Assembly (NCBI RefSeq): GCF_040222955.1
Contig: NZ_JAVKCA010000018.1
Span: 1-64,000 of the forward strand
DNA length: 64,000 bases
Direction: 5' to 3'
From: Marinoscillum sp040222955
GTDB lineage: Bacteria; Bacteroidota; Bacteroidia; Cytophagales; Cyclobacteriaceae
The translations under genes and the position numbers were made by a program. Each line of letters begins with the position of its first letter. Position 1 is the stretch's first letter. Shown here piece by piece: positions 8,001-16,347 of the stretch. The notes under the pieces were generated by a model, which was not told where the DNA came from, made no database searches, and saw nothing but the letters and a program-made list of their open reading frames with translations.

Positions 8001-8873
8001 ACCGGAGAAATTGCCTCATCCATAGGAGAGATGAGCAGCGGCGCTCAAAATCAGGTCAATAGGATAGATGAGGCCTCAAAGCTGATAGAAGGGATTCTGG
8101 AGTTTTCCAATAATGTGAGCCAGCAGGCGGATACCATCAATCAGGGCGCTCTGAGAGGAGTGGAGAAAAGTGATACGGGAAAGAAACTCATCGAGAAAGT
8201 AGACCATAGCATGAAGGATATCATGGCCACTTCCAGGGACACCAATGAGTCAATCAGTATATTGTCTAACAGGTCGGGTGAAATCTCCAGGGTTTTAAAT
8301 ATTATCAAAGATGTGGCCCATCAGACCAATCTGCTGGCACTTAATGCGGCCATTGAAGCCGCGAAGGCCGGAGATGCCGGTAAGGGCTTTGCGGTAGTGG
8401 CCGAGGAAATACGAAAGCTGGCCGAGGACTCAGGTAAGTCAGCGAAGGAGATAGAAGTGATGGTGGTAGAAATACAGCGTGCAATTGGTGGTACTGCCAA
8501 GCTAATAGGAGAAATGAGCACCAGTATCAAAGGGGGAGAGGAGGCTTCGAGAGATGCATCTGTATCATTTGATGAGCTGGCAACTTCTTACGCGCAGACC
8601 CTCTCCATGTCTGAGGAAATTGTGAAAGCGACTAGTCAGCAGACGGATCACCTCAAAAAAGTGGTGGGACTGATGGAGAGTGTGGTGGTGATCGCTGAAG
8701 AAACTGCTGCCGGTACAGAGGAGGTAGCAAGCTCCTCATCTCAGCTTTCTGCCGGGATGTCCGAGTATACACAGCGAACCCAGGAGGTATCAGAGATCGT
8801 GGAGGTGCTGAAAAGTAAAGTGAGAAGGTTTCACCTTAGCCAACAGCAGCTGAGCGAATCGGAAAAACATTAG
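5013..8873 (+). CDS. Two 7-bladed propellers + Y_Y_Y + TM + methyl-accepting chemotaxis signalling domain
   Basis: The 1286-residue receptor has a signal peptide (about residues 1-27). Fourteen Reg_prop blades follow to about residue 690, each with a variant of (I/L)W(I/V)GT..GGL..(Y/F)(D/N), enough for two seven-bladed propellers. A Y_Y_Y domain (about 735-805) precedes one membrane helix in a Trp-rich stretch (about 810-835). Then come a coiled coil, HAMP-like segments and an MCP signalling hairpin with the tip DVAHQTNLLALNAAIEAAKA near residue 1100. Such propellers normally feed a histidine kinase (hybrid SusR-like sensors); here the output is CheA/CheW-type. No C-terminal CheR/CheB docking pentapeptide is seen (it ends SESEKH). 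No che genes are nearby. It probably senses a periplasmic polymer or oligosaccharide and directs gliding or another Che/Frz-like pathway; this is inference. Confidence 0.93.
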   Translation: MITSQWCKQLVYILSIVLFVSAFEGRTQDIDLKFTHLNTDEGLSTGTVNCVFKDSKGFIWIGTVDGLNRYNAYSIKIFKTDPNDPASIGGNIISTIAEDHLGRIWVGTRTAGISIFDWETETFSHHKNTDDPGSLSNNYVRKILIDNQNNVLVGTSGGLNVYNWEDGTFERLLHDPENPSTVSHNTVFSIVEDAPGLFWVGSHSGGVDYLNLKARTFKHFYYEKNYEVALTNRKPLMKDSSGNIWIGTDGEGAYRYDPGKDAFTHFEYSAREDQLKSNIVTSFYEDDLGRIFIGTDGGGINIYDPVKNTFSYAQRSLFDDESISSDAIYDFYKDDMGILWVSTFRGGVNVFSKYHAKFKLYVEVPGEPNSLSFNSVIALHEGRDGAIWIGTDGGGLDRLDQETGTFKHFRHSPTNRNTISSNVIKSIYEDRQGYIWAGTYAAGLNRYNPKTGRMVRYMPDADNPRSLGDRNVWAITEDYENDLWIGLLGGGLSRYNRARDDFEHYRHDPNDPQSIGGNLIVVFYEDKNRQFWIGTEEGGLSLFDKQNGTFRNFVHDPESTEGLLNNNVRALHEDRLGQLWIGTASGMNLMDIRTKEVTVAPVNAMLPNPVVNGIQEDDQGNLWISTNKGLSVYDVKKNTIQNFSKSDGLQGNEFNYSSSVRSKKTGKMYFGGLQGLNAFDPEEIKLSPFDPKVVITDLKVFDQSVSQKDSLNGRQIIDKALAQVSEVSFTHKENVITIEFAALDYTSPLQNKYRYMLEGFDESWVEVGAAKRSATYTNLDQGDYIFHVNGTNSDGVWSSNPRTLKITILPPWWATWWFRLLAVVVVISGGVYAYKWRVGQIKAGQRELQRRIEEATAQVKQQNDALREQQDSLQGAIEDTNFVIGEAVESGDFSVRIDVESKSGEWKALGASINHLFESILVPFNTINRIVNSLANSDLSMRYTDEAKGDVLQLKESFNNALDNLSDLLHDIIEQVETIGTSSQEMFVASEQMNLSTGEIASSIGEMSSGAQNQVNRIDEASKLIEGILEFSNNVSQQADTINQGALRGVEKSDTGKKLIEKVDHSMKDIMATSRDTNESISILSNRSGEISRVLNIIKDVAHQTNLLALNAAIEAAKAGDAGKGFAVVAEEIRKLAEDSGKSAKEIEVMVVEIQRAIGGTAKLIGEMSTSIKGGEEASRDASVSFDELATSYAQTLSMSEEIVKATSQQTDHLKKVVGLMESVVVIAEETAAGTEEVASSSSQLSAGMSEYTQRTQEVSEIVEVLKSKVRRFHLSQQQLSESEKH

Positions 8874-9082
8874 GCAATGAGGGCTGCCTCACTTCCAAAC
8901 TCTATTTTGTCTCCTGATCTGAGCTTTTTTCTTCTTCGGGTTTCTACCTCGCCGTTCACAGTCACCAGACCCTGGTCTATTTGACTTTTGGCTTCACCAC
9001 CGGACGCCACCCAGTTGAGAATCTTGAGGAGGTTGTTAAGTTCTATATACTCTTCGCCCTCTTGAAGTTTGAATGTTTCCAT
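8870..9082 (-). CDS. S4-domain RNA-binding protein (YbcJ-like)
   Basis: This 70-residue protein is essentially one S4 domain: 'LNNLLKILNWVASGGEAKSQ' is followed by GLVTVNGEVETRRRKKLRSGD, the alpha-L RNA-binding signature. Family members such as YbcJ bind structured RNA and are linked with ribosome or tRNA metabolism. The length is normal for the single-domain group. Its stop codon overlaps the stop of the convergent chemoreceptor gene by four bases (8870-8873). It is likely transcribed alone from the 9083-9135 gap, or by read-through from the kinase operon upstream. Confidence 0.88.
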   Translation of the reverse strand: METFKLQEGEEYIELNNLLKILNWVASGGEAKSQIDQGLVTVNGEVETRRRKKLRSGDKIEFGSEAALIA

Positions 9083-9135
9083 ATTCGGTGCAAGTTAGTA
9101 TCTTGATTTGAATCTATACTCAGCCTTGGAGCGGT

Positions 9136-10545
9136 TTAGTATAAGGGAATTTCAATGGTGAGGCTTGTTCCACGGCCTATTTCCGAATGCAGTTCAAAAA
9201 CCCCACCCAGGGAGTGAATACGTGAGCCAATGGCTCTCAGTCCAAAGATGGAATGATCGTCCGCCAGGTGGTCGATGCTGAATCCCTTGCCATTGTCCAC
9301 GACGGATAGCCGGACGATGTTACCTTCCATTTCCAGCGCCATAGTAGCTCTGGAGGCTTTTGAGTGCTTGATGATGTTATTGATGGCCTCCTGACTGATT
9401 CTGAACAAAATCAGTGAGATATTGGGTGGTAGGGGTTTACCTCCCAGATTCTGCACAAATTTGAACTGGATAGAGCCCTCAGTCTGGTTGAGGAGCTGAG
9501 TGATGGCGGCTACATAACCTTCTTTTTCTATCTTGGGGGGCATCAGCTCATGGGCAATGGTTCTCACTTGCTCTATTCCTTCATTGAGAACTTCCATCCC
9601 CTTGGTAAACCGTTCTGAAGTCTCCGGGTTAAGTAGATTCAGGGCGCTTTTGATGGATTCAAAATGCATGTAGGACGTGACCAGTGTCTGCTGTAGCCCG
9701 TCATGCAGGTCTATAGAAATACGGGTACGCTCCCGGTCTTCCACCTGATGAGCGATGGTTAGTAATTCCTCCTGGGCTTTCTTTTTTTCAGATATGTCAT
9801 TGACCAGTACCAGGCGCACATTATTTCCATTGTGCGTGAGGATGTCACTTTTGATCTCCACGGTTATCACTTCTCCATTTTTTTTGATGTGCCTGAAAAC
9901 TCCCTTGTAGGGGAGGAGCACATCTCTTCTAAGCACAGTTTTCTCTAGAAGCGGAACCTCTTCCAGTGGGCGGATGTCCCTGATGGTCATGGAGAGAAAC
10001 TCCTCGGAAGTGTATCCATAATGGTCACAGGCCGCCTTGTTTACCTGAATGAACCTGAGTGTATGGATGTCGTAAACCCACATGGGCTGTGGGCTTAGGT
10101 GAAACAGCTCTGCATAGCGCAGCTCAGATTCTTTTAAGGAAACCTGATTTTTAGCCCGCTCTATAGAATAGATGATGCTTTTGTAGAGAATGGTAGCATT
10201 GAGGTCATCTTTCAGCAGGTAGTCAGATGCTCCGAGAGCCAGTGATTTGATGGCAAATCCTTCTCCTGCAAAACCTGTGAGAATGATAAGCGGAAGTCCT
10301 TTTGAGATAGCCAGTATTTCCTTTATGAGGAGTTCGCCGGTCTTATCGGGTAATGAAAGGTCTAGGAGAATGGCGTGAACCTGGTTTTGACTTTCCGATA
10401 AAAACGATCTGGCTTCTTTGAAGCTGATCACCCGGTGAATCTCCGGGGAGAGAATCATATCCTGCAGGAAATCCTCTACCAAAAAGTAGTCACCATCATT
10501 GTCCTCTACCACAAGCACTATAAGTTTTTTCCTATCCTTAGCCAT
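9136..10545 (-). CDS. Hybrid sensor kinase: REC-PAS-HisKA_3-HATPase
   Basis: The 469-residue cytosolic protein has an N-terminal receiver (VVEDNDGD acidic pocket, phospho-Asp in LLDLSLPDKTG, conserved Lys in YLLKDD). A PAS domain with 'YGYTSEEFLSM' spans roughly residues 140-255. A NarX/DegS-type kinase core follows with RISIDLHDGLQQTLVTS (His281) and a HATPase with NNIIKHSKASRA and 'GLRAIGSRIHSLGG'. HisKA_3 kinases usually pair with LuxR-type regulators, none of which is adjacent. It is the last gene of a four-gene operon; its start shares one base with the stop of the upstream response regulator. The receiver at the N-terminus suggests it takes phosphate from the other two kinases and relays to a remote regulator (inference). 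Confidence 0.93.
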   Translation of the reverse strand: MAKDRKKLIVLVVEDNDGDYFLVEDFLQDMILSPEIHRVISFKEARSFLSESQNQVHAILLDLSLPDKTGELLIKEILAISKGLPLIILTGFAGEGFAIKSLALGASDYLLKDDLNATILYKSIIYSIERAKNQVSLKESELRYAELFHLSPQPMWVYDIHTLRFIQVNKAACDHYGYTSEEFLSMTIRDIRPLEEVPLLEKTVLRRDVLLPYKGVFRHIKKNGEVITVEIKSDILTHNGNNVRLVLVNDISEKKKAQEELLTIAHQVEDRERTRISIDLHDGLQQTLVTSYMHFESIKSALNLLNPETSERFTKGMEVLNEGIEQVRTIAHELMPPKIEKEGYVAAITQLLNQTEGSIQFKFVQNLGGKPLPPNISLILFRISQEAINNIIKHSKASRATMALEMEGNIVRLSVVDNGKGFSIDHLADDHSIFGLRAIGSRIHSLGGVFELHSEIGRGTSLTIEIPLY

Positions 10546-10982
10546 TAAGCTTTATTTTTTGGGAGTGTAACCACCTCGACCCAGAAGTGACAGAGTGTGG
10601 AAATAGCGTCGAGGAAGTCATTGACCTCTACGGGTTTGGTAATGTAGCAGTTGGCTGCATACTGATAGGACAGATTCACGTCTTTTTCAGATGATGATGT
10701 TGTGAGCATGATCACGGGAATGTGTTTCACAGTATCGTCACTTTTAATGGCCTGGAGGACCTCATGTCCACTTTTTAGGGGGAGGTTGACATCTAAAAGA
10801 ATCAGATCGGGTTCTCCAGATTGCTGGTATGGTTGCTGGTTAAATACCCAGTCTAGCGCCTCCTTTCCATTGCGCACCACGCTTAGTTGATGAGTGATTT
10901 TGCTTTCCTCCAGTGCCTCAGTGGTCAGTAGTATATCTCCCTCGTTGTCTTCCACTAACAATATATGCACTGGTTTTCTCAT
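10545..10982 (-). CDS. Single-domain response regulator (Rcp1/CheY-like)
   Basis: The 145-residue protein is one receiver domain with the acidic pair Glu11-Asp12, phospho-acceptor Asp64 in LILLDVNLP, Thr94 and Lys116 in YITKPVEVNDF. There is no output domain. The long helix insert and 'LDVNLPLKSGHEVL' are typical of the Rcp1 group, which serves phytochrome-like and multi-PAS kinases. The chosen ATG at 10982 overlaps the stop of the CHASE kinase in an ATGA arrangement; a longer frame to 11057 would overlap that gene by 79 bases and is rejected. It is likely phosphorylated by one or both kinases encoded upstream and may signal by protein-protein contact. Confidence 0.93.
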   Translation of the reverse strand: MRKPVHILLVEDNEGDILLTTEALEESKITHQLSVVRNGKEALDWVFNQQPYQQSGEPDLILLDVNLPLKSGHEVLQAIKSDDTVKHIPVIMLTTSSSEKDVNLSYQYAANCYITKPVEVNDFLDAISTLCHFWVEVVTLPKNKA

Positions 10983-12601
10983 TGGTTTTCCTTGGTTTGA
11001 ATCCTTGGAATGGTAAAATAAAAGGTACTGCCGGCATTTGCTGCCGATTCTACCCATATTTGTCCGCCCAGGTTTTCTACTAATTTTTTGGTAATGGCTA
11101 ATCCCATGCCCGAACCCCCAAGGCTTGGATCGACCTGGTGGAAAAGTACAAATATTTTCTCAAAGTGTTCCTCAGTTATACCTAAGCCGTTATCCGAAAT
11201 GGAGAATTGCCAGAAATCATCATGGGCGGTGGAAGCGATGGTAATAACCGGAGACATGCCAGGCTTACTGTACTTCAGGGCGTTTCCTATCAGATTTCTA
11301 AGGATTCGCAAAAAAGGGATTCGATAATATTGGATAACTGGTAGATTCTGGGTGTCTATCGTAGCGTTTTTACCTTCAATATTTCTTTTTTCCAACATGC
11401 ACACTTCGTTTACCATTTGGTGGGTATCTATTTGTTCGATTGCGTCATCCAATGTTCTCACACGTGAAAACTCGAGTAGATCCAGAATAATATGCTTCAT
11501 GCGGATGGCTCCGTCTTTGGCGAAGTGAATGTACTGCCGTGGCTTTTCATCCAGTTGGTTCAGATACTTTTTCTCCAGCTGAGTGAGGAAGCCGGTCACC
11601 ATCCGCAAGGGTTCCTGCAGGTCGTGTGAGGCCACATAGGCAAATTGCTCCAACTCACTGTTGGAGAACTCCAGTTCCCGGGTCTTTTTCTGAAGGGTTT
11701 TATTGGCGGTATTGAGGTCTTTGGTTTTTAGAGCCACGAGGGCTCTTAGCCGCATGGGTTGCGCAGCCAGAAACCAGCTAAATATCCCCAGCAAGGCAGA
11801 GAGGAGTATCCCCAGCAGGGAGAAGGCCATGGCATTGACCCAGTACTGTGGATGTTTCATTTTTACGTAGATGATCCAGTCTCCAATAGGTACGTCTACT
11901 TCGCTGAAAATGCCACGATCTATGGTTTCCACATGCTGAAAATATGGATTGGACTCAGCTCCGCCAGTGTGAATTTTCACGAGCTGGTAAATGAACCGGT
12001 CATTCATTCCGGTGCTGTCTAAGTTGAGTGCACGCAGAAGCGTTTCATGTCGGATAATCACGGCGGAGAACCCCCAAAATTCCCCATTTCGGGAGATGGG
12101 TACCCGGCCTACGATGCCCTTACCTCCCTGAATGAGGTTGATTGGTCCCTCGAAGTATAATTCACCGCGCAGTTTCGCTTGTTCTGCTTCTTCCCGGTGA
12201 GCAGAATCGTTGCCAATATTATAGCCAATAGAGGCTTCATTGCCAACCAGGGGATAAGTATTGACAATGGTTCCGCCCTTCACCAGTTGCAGGGCATCTA
12301 TGAAGGGATTTTGCTGAAGTAAATTTTCACAAATGGAATCAAAATTATTGTCGAGCAAATCCTTTTCTACCAGAAATGCCAACACGCGTGTGGCGGTGAT
12401 GCTGTGGTTGAGTGATGCCTCGAGCTGCCCTTTTAGGAAAATCGCTTCCCGCTCCGCAATGTGCAGTTCTGCATCCTTTTCCATTGTATAAATCCTGAAA
12501 GCAATAAGCTGAGTGAGGCACAGAAGCAGAATGAAAAATGCCCAGCCCATTTGTTTAGGAACCGTGACTAGCCGACCAAATATTTTCTCGTATCTCAACA
12601 T
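10979..12601 (-). CDS. Membrane CHASE-domain histidine kinase
   Basis: The 540-residue protein has a membrane helix at about residues 12-33 and a periplasmic CHASE domain with the hallmark stretch 'EGPINLIQGGKGIVGRVPI'. A second membrane helix (about 225-250) and a coiled coil precede a HisKA domain with FAYVASHDLQEPLRM (His326). The HATPase has N box IGNALKYS, G1 'SDNGLGI' and G2 'GGSGMGLAI'. CHASE domains sense small extracellular ligands such as cytokinin-like or short-chain compounds. The start at 12601 lies one base after the upstream kinase stop; a longer frame to 12670 overlaps that gene and lacks support. The kinase core is nearly identical in pattern to that of the upstream kinase, suggesting tandem duplication. 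Confidence 0.93.
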   Translation of the reverse strand: MLRYEKIFGRLVTVPKQMGWAFFILLLCLTQLIAFRIYTMEKDAELHIAEREAIFLKGQLEASLNHSITATRVLAFLVEKDLLDNNFDSICENLLQQNPFIDALQLVKGGTIVNTYPLVGNEASIGYNIGNDSAHREEAEQAKLRGELYFEGPINLIQGGKGIVGRVPISRNGEFWGFSAVIIRHETLLRALNLDSTGMNDRFIYQLVKIHTGGAESNPYFQHVETIDRGIFSEVDVPIGDWIIYVKMKHPQYWVNAMAFSLLGILLSALLGIFSWFLAAQPMRLRALVALKTKDLNTANKTLQKKTRELEFSNSELEQFAYVASHDLQEPLRMVTGFLTQLEKKYLNQLDEKPRQYIHFAKDGAIRMKHIILDLLEFSRVRTLDDAIEQIDTHQMVNEVCMLEKRNIEGKNATIDTQNLPVIQYYRIPFLRILRNLIGNALKYSKPGMSPVITIASTAHDDFWQFSISDNGLGITEEHFEKIFVLFHQVDPSLGGSGMGLAITKKLVENLGGQIWVESAANAGSTFYFTIPRIQTKENQ

Positions 12602-12602
12602 A

Positions 12603-15600
12603 TCACTTTGGCAGGGTAAAGTAAAAAGCACTTCCTTCTCCGGGCACAGATTCCACCCATATTTTTCCACCCATATTATCGATGATTTTTTTGACTATGG
12701 CCAGGCCAATCCCTGTGCCTCCGTATTCTTCTTTTTGATGGAGCCGCTGAAAAATAATAAATATTTGATCACAATATTCCGGTTCTATGCCTATCCCATT
12801 GTCCTCTACTGAAAACTGCCAATGGGTATTGGTGGAGTAGCAGGTGATGCTGATAAAAGAGGGCCGCCCTTCCTGTGTGTATTTGAGTGCATTACTGATC
12901 AGGTTATGAAATATCTGGAGCAGCGGGGATCGAAAAGTTTGGAGGGTAGGGAGATCGCCAATGGAGATATTGGCTTGTTTCTCTTCGATAATTTTCTTTT
13001 GCAGGGTGACTACCTCTGCCACGATCTCCTGTACTTCGATCACCTCCAGATCATCTTCATGCCGGCCCACTCTGGAAAACTGCAGCAAATCCAAAATGAT
13101 CTGTCGCATTCTTTTGGCTCCATCTACGGCGAAATGAATGTACTGATGTGCCTTTTCGTCCAACTGAGCGTCATACTTGTTTTCCAGTCTGGTGAGGAAG
13201 CTTGTGACCATGCGAAGGGGTTCCTGCAGGTCATGTGAAGCTACGTAGGCAAATTGCTCCAGCTCAGCGTTGGAAATAGCCAAATCTTTGGCCTGTTTCT
13301 CCAGGTTTTCGTTTAGAATTTTGAGAGATTCTTCATATTCTTTGCGATGAGTGATGTCGGTCATTGCACCCACCATCCTTGTTGCTTTTCCTTCGGCATC
13401 TCGTATAGCCATACCTCTGTCTATGACAAAAGCGTAGGTTCCGTTTGACCGGAGGTATCTATACTCCTTCTCCCATTTATTGGTGGAGTTGGTTTCCAGC
13501 ACATCAAAGAGGCTGGCCAGTACATCGTCCAGGTCGTCCGGGTGAATGTTTTTACTCCAGAGGAAAGAAGAAGATTGGTTTTCCTTCATTTCGTGACCGA
13601 AAAGGGTCTTAAAACCCTCACCCCAGAAAAGAGTATCACTTATAATGTCCCAATCCCAAATGGCATCATTGGTGGCTTCCGAAACTTTTTTGAAACGGTC
13701 GTTTGACTGTAGAATGGCCTCCTGGGTTTTGTTTCTTTCCGTGACATCCCTGAAGTAGACCGTAAGTCCGCTTTCGGAAGGGTAAGCACTGACCTCAAAC
13801 CATTTATTTACGGGCTTGTAGTAGTCTACAAAGTTCACGGTGACCATTTCATTCAGGGCCCGATGGTAATTTTCATAGTACGACAGTGTAATAGCATCAC
13901 CGAATACATCCCAGAGATTTTTCCCAAGAATTTTTTCTCTCGGGGTTTCCGTAAGGGTTTCTGCCAGCCTGTTCCAGTAAGTCACTGTGAAGTTTCTGTC
14001 CGTAGCGAAAAAGGCATCGCCGATGCTCTCCAGAATTTGGTTCTTTTCCTCAAAAGCCGCTTTGAGTCTTTGCTCGGCCTGAATCCGTTCGGAAATATCC
14101 GTATGAATACCATATATGGCCATAAGCTGACCTGAGTCGTTGAATATAGGGCCTCCGCTTAAGTGAAAATTGATTGGCTGCTTGTGTTTATTGAGGAGCT
14201 CCACATCCCCCTTCCAATAGCCCCCGGATAACAGCTCGGAAAATACCTCTTCAAGTTTGCCGGGGTCTGAATAGACACTGATAGAACCATTTGCTTGTTG
14301 AAGGCTTTCTACTGTGTGGCCCAGCGTTTCCTCCATCGCTGGGTTTAAGTAGATCGTCTTTCCTTGAGGGTTGGCCAGTGCAATGCCGTCATGTGAGTTT
14401 TCTATGACCTGCTTAAACTTCAGCAAGTCCAGGTGGGCTATTTTATTTTCATCAATGTCCTGAAAGCTGCCGTAGATTCTGATGCACTTACCATCGGAAA
14501 ACTCAGCACGCCCGATGGTTCTGACCCATTTGGAATTTCCTTTGAATGTGGTGATCTGTAATTCTTCGTCCCAGGGAGTCCCATTTTCAATGCACTCTTT
14601 TACCCGGCTTTCTATGATCTCTCTATCGCCTTCCTTGAAATAGCTGATCCCAGTATCAAGATCCGACTCGAAATCGGGTTCGGCTTCTCTGATTTTTTTG
14701 GTCACATCAGACCAATACACAGATTGTTTAATCAGGTCAATCTCCCAGCTTCCTATCTTGGCCAGCTCGCTCGCGTTTCTGAGTAAGTCCTGAAGTTCCT
14801 TTTGTTCGGTAACATCCCTGAAGTTGTCTACAATCCCGTTGATGATCGGGTCATGGAGCATGTTAGTGATGGAGGCTTCCATCCATCGCCAGGATCCGTC
14901 TTTGTGTCGGGTGCGTGAGGTATTCCCAGGTATGGTTATTCCCGGATTTGCCATCACCTCTTCCATTTTTTGTACCACTCCATCAACATCATCGGGGTGG
15001 ATCAGTTCGAACATGTTGAGCGTTAGGGCTTCTTCTTCTGTATATCCCAATACCCGGGTAATGGAAGGGGAGACGTAGGTTGGTGTGCCATCGGGCCCAA
15101 TGATGATCACCGCATCAGCACCATTTTCTACCAGAGAGCGGAAGAGGCTGTTGTTCAGGGCTAATTGTTCTTCAGCGCGTTTTCTTTCGGTAATGTCCTT
15201 TGTAGTGACAAACACTCCAACAATACTACCACTTTCATCAGGCACCGGATTATACTTGACCTGAAAATGAAATAACTCGGTTTCAACGGGAATAGAAAAT
15301 TCTTTGGACTCTTCCTGGCCCTGAAGTACTCTTGAGTACAATTCTTCAAGAGGCTTTCTTAGCTCTGGTGTTACAAAATCAAGAATTAAGTCACCTTCTT
15401 TGACGACTTTCCTCATATAGGAGTCGAATTCTCTCAAGAATTGATCATTGTAGTTCACTACCCGCAGGTCCTTGTTGAGCAGTAGAAAGCTTTCCTCCGT
15501 CTTGTTAATCAATAACGATAATAGACGTTCTGAGTCTTCACGAAGGGTATGGTCGGCCGGTAAGGATTCACTAGTTTCCCCAACGGCTTTTCTTGAGGTA

Positions 15601-15965
15601 ATATCAGAGATTATACAGTCCCAAACCGTACTTCCATCTTTTTGTCGTGCCGGGTTACCTGTACCCCATAACCAAATAATTGAGCCCGCATCAGTCTTGA
15701 CCCGCCATTCAAACTCCCATTGAGTGAGCTTTTCAGCAGAACTGAAAAATGATTGATGCAGAAGTGCTGAATCCTCGGGATGTACCATTGCCCAAAAGGT
15801 GGGAGCTTCCAAACGGCTTTTGGATTTAGGTAGAAACAGAGAGGATGCGGCTCTATTGGCAAATATGATTTCATCAGTTTGATCTGAACGGAGCTGATAG
15901 CGCATAACCAACCCCGGAAGGTTGTTGACAATGTCAATTGCGATATGTTCAGAACTCTTCTTCAT
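12603..15965 (-). CDS. Soluble sensor kinase with seven PAS domains
   Basis: The 1120-residue protein has no signal peptide or membrane helix. Seven PAS/PAC units can be counted, each closing with a '(D)(I/V)(T/S)(E/H)R' type PAC end: roughly residues 15-125, 145-265, 272-385, 390-505, 515-630, 640-750 and 757-875. A HisKA domain follows with FAYVASHDLQEPLRM (His911), then a HATPase (N box ISNALKYT, G boxes 'VEDNGIGIEP' and 'GGTGIGLAI'). It is the first gene of the operon, one base before the CHASE kinase. PAS cofactors (heme, flavin) cannot be told from sequence by eye. It likely integrates redox, light or metabolite signals in the cytosol and phosphorylates the operon's Rcp1-like regulator (inference). 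Confidence 0.93.
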   Translation of the reverse strand: MKKSSEHIAIDIVNNLPGLVMRYQLRSDQTDEIIFANRAASSLFLPKSKSRLEAPTFWAMVHPEDSALLHQSFFSSAEKLTQWEFEWRVKTDAGSIIWLWGTGNPARQKDGSTVWDCIISDITSRKAVGETSESLPADHTLREDSERLLSLLINKTEESFLLLNKDLRVVNYNDQFLREFDSYMRKVVKEGDLILDFVTPELRKPLEELYSRVLQGQEESKEFSIPVETELFHFQVKYNPVPDESGSIVGVFVTTKDITERKRAEEQLALNNSLFRSLVENGADAVIIIGPDGTPTYVSPSITRVLGYTEEEALTLNMFELIHPDDVDGVVQKMEEVMANPGITIPGNTSRTRHKDGSWRWMEASITNMLHDPIINGIVDNFRDVTEQKELQDLLRNASELAKIGSWEIDLIKQSVYWSDVTKKIREAEPDFESDLDTGISYFKEGDREIIESRVKECIENGTPWDEELQITTFKGNSKWVRTIGRAEFSDGKCIRIYGSFQDIDENKIAHLDLLKFKQVIENSHDGIALANPQGKTIYLNPAMEETLGHTVESLQQANGSISVYSDPGKLEEVFSELLSGGYWKGDVELLNKHKQPINFHLSGGPIFNDSGQLMAIYGIHTDISERIQAEQRLKAAFEEKNQILESIGDAFFATDRNFTVTYWNRLAETLTETPREKILGKNLWDVFGDAITLSYYENYHRALNEMVTVNFVDYYKPVNKWFEVSAYPSESGLTVYFRDVTERNKTQEAILQSNDRFKKVSEATNDAIWDWDIISDTLFWGEGFKTLFGHEMKENQSSSFLWSKNIHPDDLDDVLASLFDVLETNSTNKWEKEYRYLRSNGTYAFVIDRGMAIRDAEGKATRMVGAMTDITHRKEYEESLKILNENLEKQAKDLAISNAELEQFAYVASHDLQEPLRMVTSFLTRLENKYDAQLDEKAHQYIHFAVDGAKRMRQIILDLLQFSRVGRHEDDLEVIEVQEIVAEVVTLQKKIIEEKQANISIGDLPTLQTFRSPLLQIFHNLISNALKYTQEGRPSFISITCYSTNTHWQFSVEDNGIGIEPEYCDQIFIIFQRLHQKEEYGGTGIGLAIVKKIIDNMGGKIWVESVPGEGSAFYFTLPK

Positions 15966-15980
15966 TCAATATTCCATATT

Positions 15981-16004
15981 GTGCGATCAAAGTATTGATC
16001 ACAC
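15981..16004. promoter_or_regulatory. Operator-like inverted repeat upstream of the kinase operon
   Basis: GATCAA (15985-15990) and TTGATC (15995-16000) are separated by AGTA. The flanking bases GTGc and aCAC extend the symmetry to two 10-base arms with one mismatch. It ends 16 bases upstream of the ATG at 15965, where a repressor or activator of the operon could bind. No regulator gene is adjacent. Confidence 0.4.
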
Positions 16005-16277
16005 CAATCTATTCCTCTACGCTTGAGTATTTCAGGGGCAAGGCACTATACGCCCATTGAGGAGCCTGGCAGTTTTGTCTTTAGTGTGTTGGATTTTGCA
16101 AATAGGTCGGGACTGCAAAAATATATCCGATTTATGAAATCAGGACGTTATTCTCTAACTATTAAAGCAGAAGATAGTTATGAGGGTGTTCTTGTGAAAC
16201 GGCCGGAACGACCTGTTTGCACAGGAATAACTGCTCAGGTTAGGCGTTTACCCTGTGATATTAAGCATTGGAAAACC

Positions 16278-16318
16278 AAAAAAAAAACAGGCCATTTCGA
16301 TTGTTTGAAGTGGCCTGT
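16278..16318 (-). terminator. Rho-independent terminator of the PD40-amidohydrolase gene
   Basis: On the minus strand ACAGGCCACTTC pairs with GAAATGGCCTGT (one mismatch) around an AAACAATC loop, followed by a run of T residues (the A-run at 16278-16287 on the plus strand). It lies 30 bases beyond the stop codon at 16348. Confidence 0.88.
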
Positions 16319-16347
16319 CCTTGGTTTTGCTATTTCAGTAACACCAA

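Larger units (their letters stand above)
15966..16347. other. 382-base gap upstream of the kinase operon
   Basis: The gap holds the kinase operon leader (an inverted repeat at 15981-16004) and the terminator of the amidohydrolase gene (16278-16318). A plus-strand frame at 16023-16508 crosses the terminator and antisense amidohydrolase codons and has no domain, so it is not called. Nothing else is seen between about 16005 and 16277. Confidence 0.5.
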
